From NCBI RefSeq assembly GCF_014243445.1, contig NZ_JACLQD010000006.1:87533-151532 (forward strand): 64,000 nt of DNA. The letters are read 5' to 3'. Shown one piece after another: positions 1 to 8,480 of this stretch. The position numbers were made by a program, and so were the translations under genes. This DNA comes from Paragemmobacter straminiformis (GTDB lineage: Bacteria; Pseudomonadota; Alphaproteobacteria; Rhodobacterales; Rhodobacteraceae). The notes beneath the pieces are model-generated. The model was given only the letters and a program-made list of their open reading frames with translations, was not told the origin of the DNA and did not search any database. Position 1 is the stretch's first letter. The number at the start of each line of letters is the position of its first letter.

Positions 1-2
1 AC

Positions 3-677
3 CCGGTCGATGCCGACCATGTCCGCATCCATTTCATCAACCACGCCGAATTCGCGATCGAATCGAACGGCACGACCGCGGTTACCGACTACACGGGCTT
101 TCTCGGCAATCCCGATGTGGTTCCCGATGTCGTCACCATGAACAACGCCCATTCCAGCCACTGGACCGACACCCCCGACCCGCGCATCCCCCATGTGCTG
201 AAGGGCTGGCCGCAAGACGGCCTGCCCGCGCGGCATGACCTCGACCTCGGCGCGATGCTGGTGCGCAACGTCACCACCGACACCCGTGGCCGCTTCGGCG
301 AGGGCGCCTTGGCCGACGGCAATTCCATCTTCATCTTCGAGGCGGGCGGCCTTTGCATCGGCCATCTGGGCCACCTGCACCAGATCCCCGACGATGCCCA
401 ATACGCCGCCATCGGCCGCCTCGATGTGGTCATGGTCCCGGTCGACGGCGGCTTTACCATGTCGACCGGGGCGATGCTCGACGTGGTCGACCGGTTGCAG
501 GCCCGCGTCATCCTGCCTATGCACTGGTTCTCGGGCGCCTCGCTGCAAAGCTTCCTCGCGGCGGCGGGCGGGCGCTACCCCGTGGTGGAAACCGGCGGGC
601 CGGAAATCGAGCTGTCGCAAGCCGACCTGCCCGCCGCGCCGACCATCCTGCTGCTTGACCCCGCGCCCCTGCCCTGA
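3..677 (+). CDS. MBL-fold metallo-hydrolase, 5'-truncated by the window edge
   Basis: The open frame runs in from before the window and ends with TGA at 675-677, leaving 224 visible residues. The visible part carries metal-dependent hydrolase features of the UlaG-like branch of the metallo-beta-lactamase superfamily: a TDYTGFLG segment, NNAHSSHW in the position of the first metal loop, EAGGLCIGHLGHLHQ with clustered histidines, DVVMVPVDGG, and ILPMHWFSG near the end. The N-terminus is outside the window, so a signal peptide cannot be judged; the substrate is unknown. The next gene starts 64 bases downstream on the same strand, so the two could be co-transcribed. Confidence 0.8.
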   Translation, partial: PVDADHVRIHFINHAEFAIESNGTTAVTDYTGFLGNPDVVPDVVTMNNAHSSHWTDTPDPRIPHVLKGWPQDGLPARHDLDLGAMLVRNVTTDTRGRFGEGALADGNSIFIFEAGGLCIGHLGHLHQIPDDAQYAAIGRLDVVMVPVDGGFTMSTGAMLDVVDRLQARVILPMHWFSGASLQSFLAAAGGRYPVVETGGPEIELSQADLPAAPTILLLDPAPLP

Positions 678-741
678 CGGTCTTTCCCCCGCCTGCGCCC
701 CGCGCTATGTGGTCGCGACACAGCCACCCAAGGGGCACCCC

Positions 742-2154
742 ATGCTGAACGCCGCCGACGACGCCTTTCTTGCCACACTCGGCGCGAAATTGCCCCACGG
801 CACCCTCCGGCCCGTCGACGCCCGCTACTTGACCGAACCGCGCGGCCGCTGGCATGGCCTTGGCGCCGCGGTCGCCCTGCCCCGCACGACCGCCGAGGTC
901 GCAACCATCGTCGCCGCCTGCAACGACGCCCGCGTCGGCCTTGTCGCATGGGGCGGCGGCACCGGCCTCGTCGGCGGCCAGTTGCAGCCCTCCGGCCCCG
1001 CGCCGCTGATCCTGTCGCTCGAACGCATGACCGCCACGCGCGGCCTCTACCCGACCGAAGCCGTCCTGACCGTCGAGGCGGGCGCGATCCTCAGCGACGT
1101 CCAGTCCCGCGCGGCCGAGGCGGGCTTTCTCTTCCCCCTCTCGCTCGCCTCCGAAGGCAGCGCCCGCATCGGCGGCCTTCTGGCCTGCAACGCGGGCGGG
1201 CTGAACGTGCTGCGCTACGGCAATGCCCGCGACCTCGTCCTCGGGGTCGAGGCGGTGATGGCCGACGGCACGGTGTTCAACGGTCTCAAGCGCCTTCGCA
1301 AGGACAACACCGGATATGACCTGCGCCACCTTCTCATCGGCTCCGAAGGCACGCTCGGCATCATCACCGCCGCCTCGCTGCGCCTTTTCCCGCGCCCCGC
1401 GACGGCCCTGACCGCCCTTCTGGTCACCCCCTCGCCCGACACCGCGCTGCGGCTGCTCACCCTGTCGCAAAACCTCCTGCCCGGCATGATCTCGGCCTTC
1501 GAGCTGATCCACCGCACCGGCTTCGACTTCCTCGCCGAAACCATGCCGCAGATCACCTGCCCCCTGCCCGAAGTGCCGGAATGGTCGATCCTGATCGAAC
1601 TCGGCCTGCCCGCAGGGCTTGACGGCGAAACCCTCATGGCCACGCTCTACGGCGAAGCCGACGAGGCGGGGCTCGTCACCGATGGCGTGATCGCGACCTC
1701 GGGCCAGCAATCGGCCCAGCTGTGGCAGATCCGCGAGATGATCCCCGAAGCCAACCGCCACATCGGCGCGGTCTCCTCGCATGACATCTCGCTCCCGCTC
1801 TCGGCCATTCCCGATTTCATCGCCAAGGCCCCCGCCGAACTGGCCCGGATCGACCGCTTCCGCGTCAACTGCTTCGGGCATCTGGGCGATGGCAACCTGC
1901 ACTACAACGTCTTTCCCGAACGCGGCCACAAGGCAAGCGAACACGAAGCGCAGCGCGATGCGGTCAAAACCGCGATCCACGATCTGGTCGACAGCATGGG
2001 CGGGTCGGTCAGCGCCGAACACGGCATCGGGCGGCTCAAGGTGAAAGACCTCGAAACCTATGGCGATCCCGCCAAGCTCGCCGCCATGCGCGCGATCAAG
2101 ACGGCACTCGACCCCAACGGCATCCTGAACCCCGGCGCGGTTCTGCGCGCCTGA
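742..2154 (+). CDS. FAD-linked oxidase / D-2-hydroxyacid dehydrogenase, GlcD family
   Basis: A 470-residue flavoprotein with the FAD-binding type 4 fold (about residues 35-215; WGGGTGLVGG and GSEGTLGIIT are FAD-contact segments) and the C-terminal FAD-oxidase domain (GHLGDGNLHYN and SAEHGIGRLK carry the metal and substrate histidines). This family oxidises D-lactate, D-2-hydroxyglutarate or glycolate and passes electrons to a quinone or cytochrome. Which substrate applies cannot be told from sequence. The frame is open far upstream, but the ATG at 742 gives the normal family length and follows the preceding stop. It ends in LDPNGILNPGAVL, typical of the family. Confidence 0.9.
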   Translation: MLNAADDAFLATLGAKLPHGTLRPVDARYLTEPRGRWHGLGAAVALPRTTAEVATIVAACNDARVGLVAWGGGTGLVGGQLQPSGPAPLILSLERMTATRGLYPTEAVLTVEAGAILSDVQSRAAEAGFLFPLSLASEGSARIGGLLACNAGGLNVLRYGNARDLVLGVEAVMADGTVFNGLKRLRKDNTGYDLRHLLIGSEGTLGIITAASLRLFPRPATALTALLVTPSPDTALRLLTLSQNLLPGMISAFELIHRTGFDFLAETMPQITCPLPEVPEWSILIELGLPAGLDGETLMATLYGEADEAGLVTDGVIATSGQQSAQLWQIREMIPEANRHIGAVSSHDISLPLSAIPDFIAKAPAELARIDRFRVNCFGHLGDGNLHYNVFPERGHKASEHEAQRDAVKTAIHDLVDSMGGSVSAEHGIGRLKVKDLETYGDPAKLAAMRAIKTALDPNGILNPGAVLRA

Positions 2155-2205
2155 TTGTCCTGCGAAACATCCCGGCAAGGACGTTTCCGCGAAACGCCCC
2201 CCGCC

Positions 2206-2272
2206 CCGATCCTTCGCAGCCCGATCCTTCGCAGAAGGATCGCAGACAGGAATAGTCGCAGAAAATTCCTGT
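2206..2272. repeat. Direct repeat and two hairpins beyond the tmRNA 3' end
   Basis: CCGATCCTTCGCAG occurs at 2206-2219 and again at 2221-2234. The second copy forms a perfect 8-bp stem (CGATCCTT / AAGGATCG, 2222-2242, loop CGCAG). A second hairpin has arms ACAGGAA and TTCCTGT (2246-2272). Both lie just past the coding piece of the minus-strand tmRNA, so they may act in its 3' processing or termination. There is no clear T-run, so a classical terminator is not claimed. Confidence 0.45.
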
Positions 2273-2289
2273 GACTGGCGTCGGGAAAG

Positions 2290-2612
2290 AAAGGAAGTGC
2301 AGGTTTCTGTTGCCAGGTACCTGCGAACCCCGCCTTACGCGGCTAAGCGCAAGGACTTAGGTTTGATATTGCGAGCCGCTTACGCGGCCAGCGCCATCGG
2401 AGCACGGTTGTCATTGGCAACTGTGATCTTGGACCGATAACGGTGGTACCTCACCGGGTAAAAGCTGGCCTCTTTGAACGTTCGTCGATCCTATTTCGAC
2501 CCCAGACCCCCGCAATGACCGGGTGAATTGGTGGAGTCGCCGGGTACCGCCCCCGGGTCCGAGCCGTCTATTACAGGTGCGTTTATCACCATAGTCCGGG
2601 TTGCCCCGAACA
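2290..2612 (-). ncRNA. ssrA: Transfer-messenger RNA, circularly permuted two-piece form
   Basis: On the minus strand the order is acceptor piece, spacer, coding piece, as in alphaproteobacteria. The acceptor piece ends in GACUCCACCA (A at 2529), preceded by a T-arm-like stem CCGGG/CCCGG (loop GGCGGUA). The coding piece begins near 2511 with GGGGUC, which can pair with GACUCC of the acceptor end, followed by GGGUCGAAAUAGGAUCGACG. The tag frame reads ANDNRAPMALAA then UAA (2380-2418); the AND start and ALAA end are typical of ssrA degradation tags. A terminal hairpin GCAGGU...ACCUGC closes the coding piece. tmRNA with SmpB rescues stalled ribosomes and tags the product for proteolysis. Exact mature ends are estimates. 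Confidence 0.93.
2380..2418 (-). other. tmRNA proteolysis-tag reading frame
   Basis: Twelve codons plus TAA inside the coding piece of the tmRNA, read GCC AAU GAC ... GCC GCG UAA, giving ANDNRAPMALAA. The hydrophobic small-residue end (ALAA) is the type recognised by ClpXP and related proteases. The Met at tag position 8 is a small variation on the tag I would expect in this group. Confidence 0.92.
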
Positions 2613-2618
2613 GGGTGG

Positions 2619-2647
2619 AATATAGGCAAGCCCCCCCGCCCCCGCAA
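2619..2647 (-). promoter_or_regulatory. Predicted sigma-70 promoter of ssrA
   Basis: Read on the minus strand: -35 TTGCGG (2642-2647), 17-bp spacer, -10 TATATT (2619-2624). This would start the transcript near 2612, just before the acceptor piece. The elements are close to consensus and the spacing is ideal, but no experiment supports it. Confidence 0.6.
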
Positions 2648-2661
2648 GGGCGCATCGCGGC

Positions 2662-2692
2662 AAAAGAAAACGCCCGGCATCGCTGCCGGGCG
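2662..2692 (-). terminator. Rho-independent terminator of the binding-protein gene
   Basis: Perfect 9-bp stem CGCCCGGCA / TGCCGGGCG (2671-2692, 4-base loop), followed on the minus strand by TTTTCTTTT. It lies 33 bases past the stop of the solute-binding protein gene and just before the ssrA promoter, so it insulates the two. Confidence 0.88.
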
Positions 2693-2724
2693 CGTCCAAC
2701 AAGACAGGATCGCTACAGGCGCGA

Positions 2725-3777
2725 TCAGAAGCCCGCTTTGATATTCTCGAATTCCTCGATCATCTTCTCGCGGAACTCGGGCGACACCGGGGTCTGCGCC
2801 AGCAGCGTGCCCTCGACCGGGTCGATGAAGGCCGCCTTCTGGTCGGCTTCGGGAATCTCCTTCAGCGCGGCATCGTTGGAAATCGCATAGCCGATCGCAT
2901 CCAGAATCGCCTTGGCCGAGCTGTGTTCGAGGAAGCTGTTCATGAAGTCATAGGCCTTCTCCTCGCTGCCGGGCGCGTCCTTCATGTTGACATAGCCACA
3001 ATACCACGTGGTCACGCCTTCCTTCGGGGTGCGGTTGAAGCCGACGGGGAAACCCTCGTCCTGCAACAGCGCGACACCGTCGTTCCACGACCAGCTCACC
3101 AGCACCTCGCCCGTCGCCATCAACTGGCTCATCTCGGCCGGATCGGCCCAATAGGCCCGCACATTCGGATGCACCGAACGCAGCCAGTCCGCCGCCGCCT
3201 GGAACTGCTCGTCCGTCACATTGTCCCACGAGGTCACGCCCGTCGCCAGAAAGGCCAGCGACCAGATGTCGTCGGCGCTGTCAGGCAGCGAGATGCGGCC
3301 CGCATATTTCGGATCGGTGAACACCGAAAGCGAGGCGACATCCGCCTCGGGCACTTCCTTGGTGTTATAGGCAATGGCGGTATAGGCGTAATCCGTCGGA
3401 ATGAACCACACGCCGCCGTCATCCTTCACCACCGGGCTGTCCAGCAACGCGGGTTTGATATTGGCGAATTCCGGAATCTTCGACACATCCCACGGCTCGA
3501 TCAGCCCCGCCGCCTTGTAGCGCGGCAGGCTCGCCACGCAGGGATGCGCCAGATCCGCCTTGAAACCCGAACTCACCTTCTGGAAAGCCTCGTCGTCATC
3601 GCCGAAAAAGGCATAGGTCGGACGGTCGCCGTTCTTGGCGGCATAGGCCGTGGTCAGCCCTTCGATGTCCCATCCCGCCCAGTCGAACACGGTCAACTCG
3701 GGATCGGCCGCAAAGACCGCCGACGAAAGGCCCATCACGGCCGCAGCGGAAAGTATGAACGGGGTAGTGCGGATCAT
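2725..3777 (-). CDS. Polyamine-type ABC transporter substrate-binding protein (orphan)
   Basis: A 350-residue periplasmic protein. The ATG at 3777 gives a clean signal peptide (MIRTTPFILSAAAVMGLSS, cleavage near AVFAA-DPE) and is preceded by AGAGAGGA; a longer upstream frame is not used. The mature protein begins LTVFDWAGW, typical of PotD/PotF-like binding proteins for putrescine, spermidine and related cations, and contains VWFIPTDYAYTAIAYNT and LVSWSWNDGV. No permease or ATPase gene adjoins it, so it must work with a transporter encoded elsewhere or be an orphan. A strong terminator follows. The ligand is inferred from family only. Confidence 0.85.
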   Translation of the reverse strand: MIRTTPFILSAAAVMGLSSAVFAADPELTVFDWAGWDIEGLTTAYAAKNGDRPTYAFFGDDDEAFQKVSSGFKADLAHPCVASLPRYKAAGLIEPWDVSKIPEFANIKPALLDSPVVKDDGGVWFIPTDYAYTAIAYNTKEVPEADVASLSVFTDPKYAGRISLPDSADDIWSLAFLATGVTSWDNVTDEQFQAAADWLRSVHPNVRAYWADPAEMSQLMATGEVLVSWSWNDGVALLQDEGFPVGFNRTPKEGVTTWYCGYVNMKDAPGSEEKAYDFMNSFLEHSSAKAILDAIGYAISNDAALKEIPEADQKAAFIDPVEGTLLAQTPVSPEFREKMIEEFENIKAGF

Positions 3778-4015
3778 TTTTTTGTCCTCTCTGTCTGGCG
3801 CCGGCCTTCGTCCCCACGAAAGGCCGGACACGCGCAAAAGCTAGATTAGCGCAGGTGCTGTCTCAAGCAGATATTGCAATCCGCCCCGTTGTCACGTCAC
3901 GTCAAGCAAGAAACCGGATACGCCGCGCAAGCGACCAAAGCCGCCATCTCCTGCCCAATCCTTCGGCAGTACGGCAACGGTCCGCTTCGCGGCACGAACG
4001 CATAAGGAAGACCAG

Positions 4016-5005
4016 ATGTTCCGCGCCCTCGTCGTCGAAAAGGATGACACCAACACCACCTCCGCCTCGGTGCAAAACCTCGACGAAAGCCGCCTTCCCG
4101 CCGGCGACGTGACCGTTGCGGTCGAATATTCGACCCTCAACTACAAGGACGGTCTCTGCATCGGTCCGGGGGGCGGCATGGTGCGCAGCTATCCGCATGT
4201 CCCCGGCATCGACTTCGCAGGCAAGGTCATCGCCTCGTCCGACCCCCGCTACCGGTCGGGCGACCGCGTGGTGCTGACGGGCTGGCGCGTGGGCGAGACG
4301 TGGTGGGGCGGCTATGCCGAAAAGGCCTGCGTCAAGGCCGACTGGCTGGTGCCCCTGCCCGATGCCATCTCGACCCGTGACGCCATGGCCATCGGCACCG
4401 CGGGCTTCACCGCCATGCTCGCCCTGATGGCCCTCGAAGCCCACGGCCTGACCCCCGAACAGGGCGAGGTGCTGGTCACCGGTGCCGCGGGCGGCGTGGG
4501 CTCGGTCGCCACCGCCCTTCTTGCCGCGAACGGCTATCAGGTCGCCGCCGTCACCGGCCGCCCGGAAACCGAAGCCTACCTGCGCGACCTCGGGGCCAGC
4601 CGCATCGTCCCCCGCGCCGACCTTGCCGAGACGGTGAAGAAACCGCTCGAATCCGAAATCTGGGCCGGCGCCATCGACAACGCGGGCGGCCCGATGCTCG
4701 CCCGCCTTCTGGGCCAGATGAAATCCGACGCCTCGGTCGCCGCCGTGGGCCTGGCCGCCAGCGCCGACCTTCCCGCCAAGGTCACGCCCTTCATCCTGCG
4801 CGGCGTGAACCTTCTGGGCATCAACTCGGTCACCGTTCCCTTCGCCAGACGGGTCGAGGCATGGAACCGCCTCGCCGCCGAACTGCCGATGGAGAAACTC
4901 CACGCCATGATCCACCCCGCCACCCTGTCGGACCTGCCCGCCCTCGGCGCGGCAATCCTGCGCGGCGAGGTGCAGGGCCGCGTCGTCGTGGACGTCAACG
5001 CCTGA
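4016..5005 (+). CDS. acuI: Acrylyl-CoA reductase (NADPH), AcuI/YhdH type
   Basis: A 329-residue zinc-free medium-chain dehydrogenase/reductase. It starts MFRALVV with AAGGAAG upstream, has YSTLNYKDGLC and PHVPGIDFAG in the N-terminal substrate domain, and VTGAAGGVGSVA as the NADPH-binding Rossmann motif at about residues 157-168. AcuI reduces acrylyl-CoA to propionyl-CoA, used in DMSP breakdown and in 3-hydroxypropionate assimilation in Rhodobacter. None of the usual DMSP genes (dddL, acuR, acuK) is beside it, so a general detoxifying or propionate role is equally likely. It is divergent from the binding-protein gene across 238 bases. Confidence 0.88.
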   Translation: MFRALVVEKDDTNTTSASVQNLDESRLPAGDVTVAVEYSTLNYKDGLCIGPGGGMVRSYPHVPGIDFAGKVIASSDPRYRSGDRVVLTGWRVGETWWGGYAEKACVKADWLVPLPDAISTRDAMAIGTAGFTAMLALMALEAHGLTPEQGEVLVTGAAGGVGSVATALLAANGYQVAAVTGRPETEAYLRDLGASRIVPRADLAETVKKPLESEIWAGAIDNAGGPMLARLLGQMKSDASVAAVGLAASADLPAKVTPFILRGVNLLGINSVTVPFARRVEAWNRLAAELPMEKLHAMIHPATLSDLPALGAAILRGEVQGRVVVDVNA

Positions 5006-5058
5006 ACGTCCCGCAGGCGGACAGGCCGGTGAGGGTTTTCCACCCTCCCCGGACCCCT

Positions 5059-5206
5059 CCCGAGGATATTTGACGCAAGAGGAAGACACAAAGCCCAGCC
5101 AAGCCGCAAAAGGCGGCGGCAGGCAGCGCCCCTCGTCCCGTTCCTCTTGCCGCAAATATCCTCGGGGGGTGGCGCCCGAAGGGCGCGAGGGGGGCAGACT
5201 GCCCCC
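5059..5206. repeat. Inverted pair of the dispersed intergenic repeat, between convergent genes
   Basis: CCGAGGATATTTG-(ACG)-CAAGAGGAA at about 5060-5083 is mirrored by TTCCTCTTG-(CCG)-CAAATATCCTCGG at 5141-5164, a near-perfect inverted repeat separated by about 57 bases. The right copy continues into GGTGGCGCCCGAAGGGCGC and a G-run hairpin (GGGGGGCA / TGCCCCCC, about 5189-5206). A smaller hairpin GAGGGT / ACCCTC lies at 5031-5047 after acuI. The position between convergent acuI and the acetyltransferase suggests a bidirectional transcription-stopping role. Confidence 0.75.
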
Positions 5207-5219
5207 CTACTTTCCCCGA

Positions 5220-5804
5220 TCAGCCCACATCCGTCCGGCCCCGCCGGTCGGTCCGCAGGCTTGCGTAAAGCACATGGTTGCGCCAGCGCCCCGCGATCTG
5301 CAGATAGCTCTGCGCCACGCCCTCGTACTTGAAGCCGCATTTCTCCAGCACCCCGCGCGAGGCCGCGTTTTCGGGCAGGCAGGCCGCTTCGATCCGGCTC
5401 AGGTCCATCACATTGAACGCGTGATGCACCACCCCCAGAATGGCTTCCTTCATATATCCGCGCCGCGAGAACGGCTCGCCGATCCAATAACCAAGCGTCC
5501 CCGATTGCGACGGCCCGCGGCGGATATTGTCCAGCGTGATCGCGCCCAGCAGCGCCTGATCCTCGCGCCGCACCAGCATCAGCGGCAGCGCCGTGCCCTG
5601 CCCTTCGGCCCGCGCCGCCCAATAGACGCGGTTGGTAAAGGACCGCCGCGTCAGATGGTCCTCGGACCACAGCGGCTCCCAGGGCGTCAGAAAGGCCGCC
5701 GACTCCGCCCGCAGCAAGGCCCAGTCCTTCCAGTCGCCATGCAATGGCAAACGCAGCGTCATCCGCTCGGTTTCGATCCTGACCTTGCGGCGCAGTCCCA
5801 GCAT
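5220..5804 (-). CDS. GNAT acetyltransferase, RimJ/RimL family
   Basis: A 194-residue N-acetyltransferase. ETERMTLRLP near the start, LLGAITLDNI, GTLGYWIGEPFSRRGYMKEA (acetyl-CoA loop) and NAASRGVLEKCGFKYEG are the standard RimJ/RimL landmarks; such enzymes acetylate protein N-termini or small molecules. Its ATG overlaps the stop of the M16 peptidase gene by one base (TGATG), so it is the last gene of the thrC run. The target is not predictable. Confidence 0.87.
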   Translation of the reverse strand: MLGLRRKVRIETERMTLRLPLHGDWKDWALLRAESAAFLTPWEPLWSEDHLTRRSFTNRVYWAARAEGQGTALPLMLVRREDQALLGAITLDNIRRGPSQSGTLGYWIGEPFSRRGYMKEAILGVVHHAFNVMDLSRIEAACLPENAASRGVLEKCGFKYEGVAQSYLQIAGRWRNHVLYASLRTDRRGRTDVG

Positions 5805-7063
5805 CAGGCGGCGAGCCTTGCGCGGATCGCCTCCAGCCCCGGCGCATCCGCGACAGGGCCGTAAAGCGCCACCGCCGATTTCGCCTGCGCCACCGTCTCG
5901 GCATAGGTCCGCGCCTCGGTCAGCCCGACGGCGTCGATCTTGGCCACCGTCTCCTCGATCCCCGGCACGCGCCCCCAGATCGCAAGCAGCCGCGCATTGC
6001 GCTCGGCGCGGTTCGACGGGCTTTCAAGCCCCATCACCAGCCCCGCCTTGAGCTGCGCCTTGGCCCGCGCCACCTCGGCCTCGGTCATGTCATCGGCCGC
6101 GCGCTTCAACTCGTCCACCGTCAGGCCGACAAGATCCCCGATCTCGTCCTCGCTCGTGCCGGCATAGACGGTGATCTGCCCCGTATCCTCATAGGCTCCC
6201 GACTGCGCAAAGATCGAGTAGCACAGCCCCCGCTCCTCGCGCACCTTCTGGAACAGGCGGCTCGACATGCCCCCTCCCATCGCCGTGGCATAGACCTGTG
6301 CGGCATAGACATCCGGCGCGCGATACCCCGGCCCCTCGAAGGCCAGCGCGAAATGCACCTGTTCAAGGTCCTTGACCTCGCGCCGCTCGCCGCCCCCGAA
6401 CACCGCCGCTTGCAGGCGCGCATCGCCCACCGGCTTCAGATGCCCGAACAGCTCTTCCGCCTGCGCCACGATGCTGTCGTGATCGACCCCGCCCGCCGCG
6501 GCAAGGATCATCTGGTCCGGCCCGTAATGCTCGGCCACGAATTTCGTCAGGTCCTTGCGCGAAAAGGCCGAAACCCGCTCGCTCGGCCCAAGGATCGTGC
6601 GGCCGAAGGGCTGGTCCGGATAGGACACTTCCTGCAACCAGTCGAAGATGATGTCATCGGGCGTATCCAGCGCCTGCCCGATCTCTTGCAGGATCACATG
6701 CCGCTCGGTCTCGATCTCTTTCGGATCGAACACGGGGTTCAGCACGATATCGGCGATCACATCCAGCGCCAGCCGCACATCGGCCGACAGCACGCGGGCG
6801 TAATAGGCCGTCATCTCGCGGCTGGTATAGGCGTTGATATAGCCGCCCACATCCTCGATCTCTTCGGCGATCCGCAAGGCCGAGCGCCGCTTCGTCCCCT
6901 TGAACGCCATATGTTCAAGGAAATGCGCGATCCCGTTCTGCTCGGCCCGCTCGTGCCGCCCCCCCGCCGTGACCCAGACCCCGGCAGATGCCGACAAAAG
7001 CCCCGGCATGGATTCCGTCACGATGCGGAACCCGTTGGCAAGCGTGGTGATCCTCAGGCTCAA
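5804..7063 (-). CDS. M16 family zinc peptidase, processing-peptidase type
   Basis: A 419-residue insulinase/pitrilysin-family protein. The inverted zinc motif HFLEH is at about residues 47-51 (GIAHFLEHMAFKGT), and YTSREMTAYYARVL and a distal glutamate about 75 residues on complete the M16B pattern. VYATAMGGGMSSRLFQKVREERGLCY-type sequence marks the C-terminal half, split here only to describe it. These proteins resemble the mitochondrial processing peptidase beta subunit and are common next to thrC in alphaproteobacteria. It overlaps thrC by four bases (ATGA), showing translational coupling. Confidence 0.92.
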   Translation of the reverse strand: MSLRITTLANGFRIVTESMPGLLSASAGVWVTAGGRHERAEQNGIAHFLEHMAFKGTKRRSALRIAEEIEDVGGYINAYTSREMTAYYARVLSADVRLALDVIADIVLNPVFDPKEIETERHVILQEIGQALDTPDDIIFDWLQEVSYPDQPFGRTILGPSERVSAFSRKDLTKFVAEHYGPDQMILAAAGGVDHDSIVAQAEELFGHLKPVGDARLQAAVFGGGERREVKDLEQVHFALAFEGPGYRAPDVYAAQVYATAMGGGMSSRLFQKVREERGLCYSIFAQSGAYEDTGQITVYAGTSEDEIGDLVGLTVDELKRAADDMTEAEVARAKAQLKAGLVMGLESPSNRAERNARLLAIWGRVPGIEETVAKIDAVGLTEARTYAETVAQAKSAVALYGPVADAPGLEAIRARLAA

Positions 7064-8445
7064 TGGCCGATCCTTTCGCGCACGATGGCCTGCAAGGCGG
7101 CCAGATCATTCTTCACCCGCGTCACCCGCTCGGGCCGCTGGAACAGGTCGCCCATCCGCACCGGCAGCGCAGGGCGCACCCCCATCGCGGCTTCCACCGC
7201 ATCGGGGAACTTCGCCGGATGCGCCGTTGCCAGCGTGATCATCGGGGCCACCCCCAGATGTTCGCCTGCCACCTTCACCCCCACCGCCGAATGCGGGCAC
7301 AAGACCTCGCCCGTCGTGGCAAACGCCTGCCGGATCGTGGCCACCGTCTCCTCTTCCGAACAGCGTCCCGAAGCGAATGTGCCGCGCAACATCTCCAGAG
7401 CAGCCTCGCCGATGGCAAAGCCCCCCGCCTTCAGCTCGTCCATCAGCGCCCGCACCGCCGCCCCGTCGCGCCCGTAGGCATCGAACAGCGCCCGCTCGAA
7501 GTTGGACGAGACCTGGATATCCATCGACGGGCTGATCGACGGCTTGACCCCGTCGGTCACGTAAGCCCCCGATCTTATCGCACGGTCCAGAATGTCGTTC
7601 TGGTTGGTGGCAATCACCAGACGCTCGATCGGCAATCCCATCTTGCGCGCGATGTAACCGGCGAAGATATCCCCGAAATTCCCCGTAGGCACCGTAAAGG
7701 AAACCGCCCGCTCCGGCGCGCCCAGCGACACAGCGCTGCTGAAGTAATAGACCACCTGCGCCAGCACCCGCGCCCAGTTGATGCTGTTCACCCCCGCCAG
7801 CCGCACGCCATCGCGAAAGGCAAAGTCGTTGAACATGTCCTTCACGCGCGCCTGACAGTCATCGAAATCCCCGTCCACCGCCAGCGCATGGACATTGGCC
7901 TCGACCGGCGTGGTCATCTGCCGCCGCTGCACCTCTGACACGCGCCCATGCGGGAACAGGATGAACACATCCACATTGCTCAGCCCGCGGAACGCCTCGA
8001 TCGCCGCCGATCCGGTGTCGCCGCTGGTCGCGCCCACGATGGTGATCCGCTCGCCGCTTTTCGCCAAGGCCGCCTGCATCATCTGCCCGATAAGCTGCAT
8101 GGCGAAATCCTTGAACGCCAGCGTCGGGCCGTGGAACAGCTCCAGCAGGAAATGGTTCGGCCCCAACTGCACCAGCGGCGCCCGCGCCGCATGGCCGAAA
8201 CCGGAATAGGCCTTGGCGATCAACTCGCGGAACTCGCCATCCCCGAAGGTGTCGCCCAGAAAGGGCCGCATCACGCGAAAGGCGATCTCCTCATAGGGCA
8301 GCCCCGCCAGCGCCGCGATCTCGGCCTTCGACATCACCGGCACGGTTTCCGGCACGTAAAGCCCGCCGTCGCGGGCAAGCCCCGTCATCATCGCCTCTCC
8401 GAAGCTCAGCACCGGAGCCGCCCCGCGGGTCGAGATATAGTTCAT
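7060..8445 (-). CDS. thrC: Threonine synthase
   Basis: A 461-residue PLP enzyme converting O-phosphohomoserine to threonine, the last step of threonine synthesis. MNYISTRG at the start, FHGPTLAFKDFAMQL (the lysine binds PLP), TSGDTGSAAIEAF, SINWARVLAQVVYYF and VPTGNFGDIFAGY are diagnostic of the long thrC type. The ATG at 8445 has AGGCGAC about 10 bases upstream; a second ATG at 8451 is possible. The upstream frame overlaps the SURF1 gene and is not used. It is coupled to the M16 peptidase downstream. Confidence 0.96.
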   Translation of the reverse strand: MNYISTRGAAPVLSFGEAMMTGLARDGGLYVPETVPVMSKAEIAALAGLPYEEIAFRVMRPFLGDTFGDGEFRELIAKAYSGFGHAARAPLVQLGPNHFLLELFHGPTLAFKDFAMQLIGQMMQAALAKSGERITIVGATSGDTGSAAIEAFRGLSNVDVFILFPHGRVSEVQRRQMTTPVEANVHALAVDGDFDDCQARVKDMFNDFAFRDGVRLAGVNSINWARVLAQVVYYFSSAVSLGAPERAVSFTVPTGNFGDIFAGYIARKMGLPIERLVIATNQNDILDRAIRSGAYVTDGVKPSISPSMDIQVSSNFERALFDAYGRDGAAVRALMDELKAGGFAIGEAALEMLRGTFASGRCSEEETVATIRQAFATTGEVLCPHSAVGVKVAGEHLGVAPMITLATAHPAKFPDAVEAAMGVRPALPVRMGDLFQRPERVTRVKNDLAALQAIVRERIGH

Positions 8446-8480
8446 CGTCATGTCGCCTGTCGCCCACTTGTTCCGAAGGG

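Noticed and set aside
517..2178. A 553-codon open frame on the minus strand opposite the FAD-linked oxidase
   Set aside because: It is a mirror frame of a clear GlcD-family gene in GC-rich DNA; its residues (poly-Arg, Gly, Gln) match no family.
2411..2680. Minus-strand open frame across the tmRNA
   Set aside because: It lies inside the tmRNA and has no ribosome site or protein resemblance.
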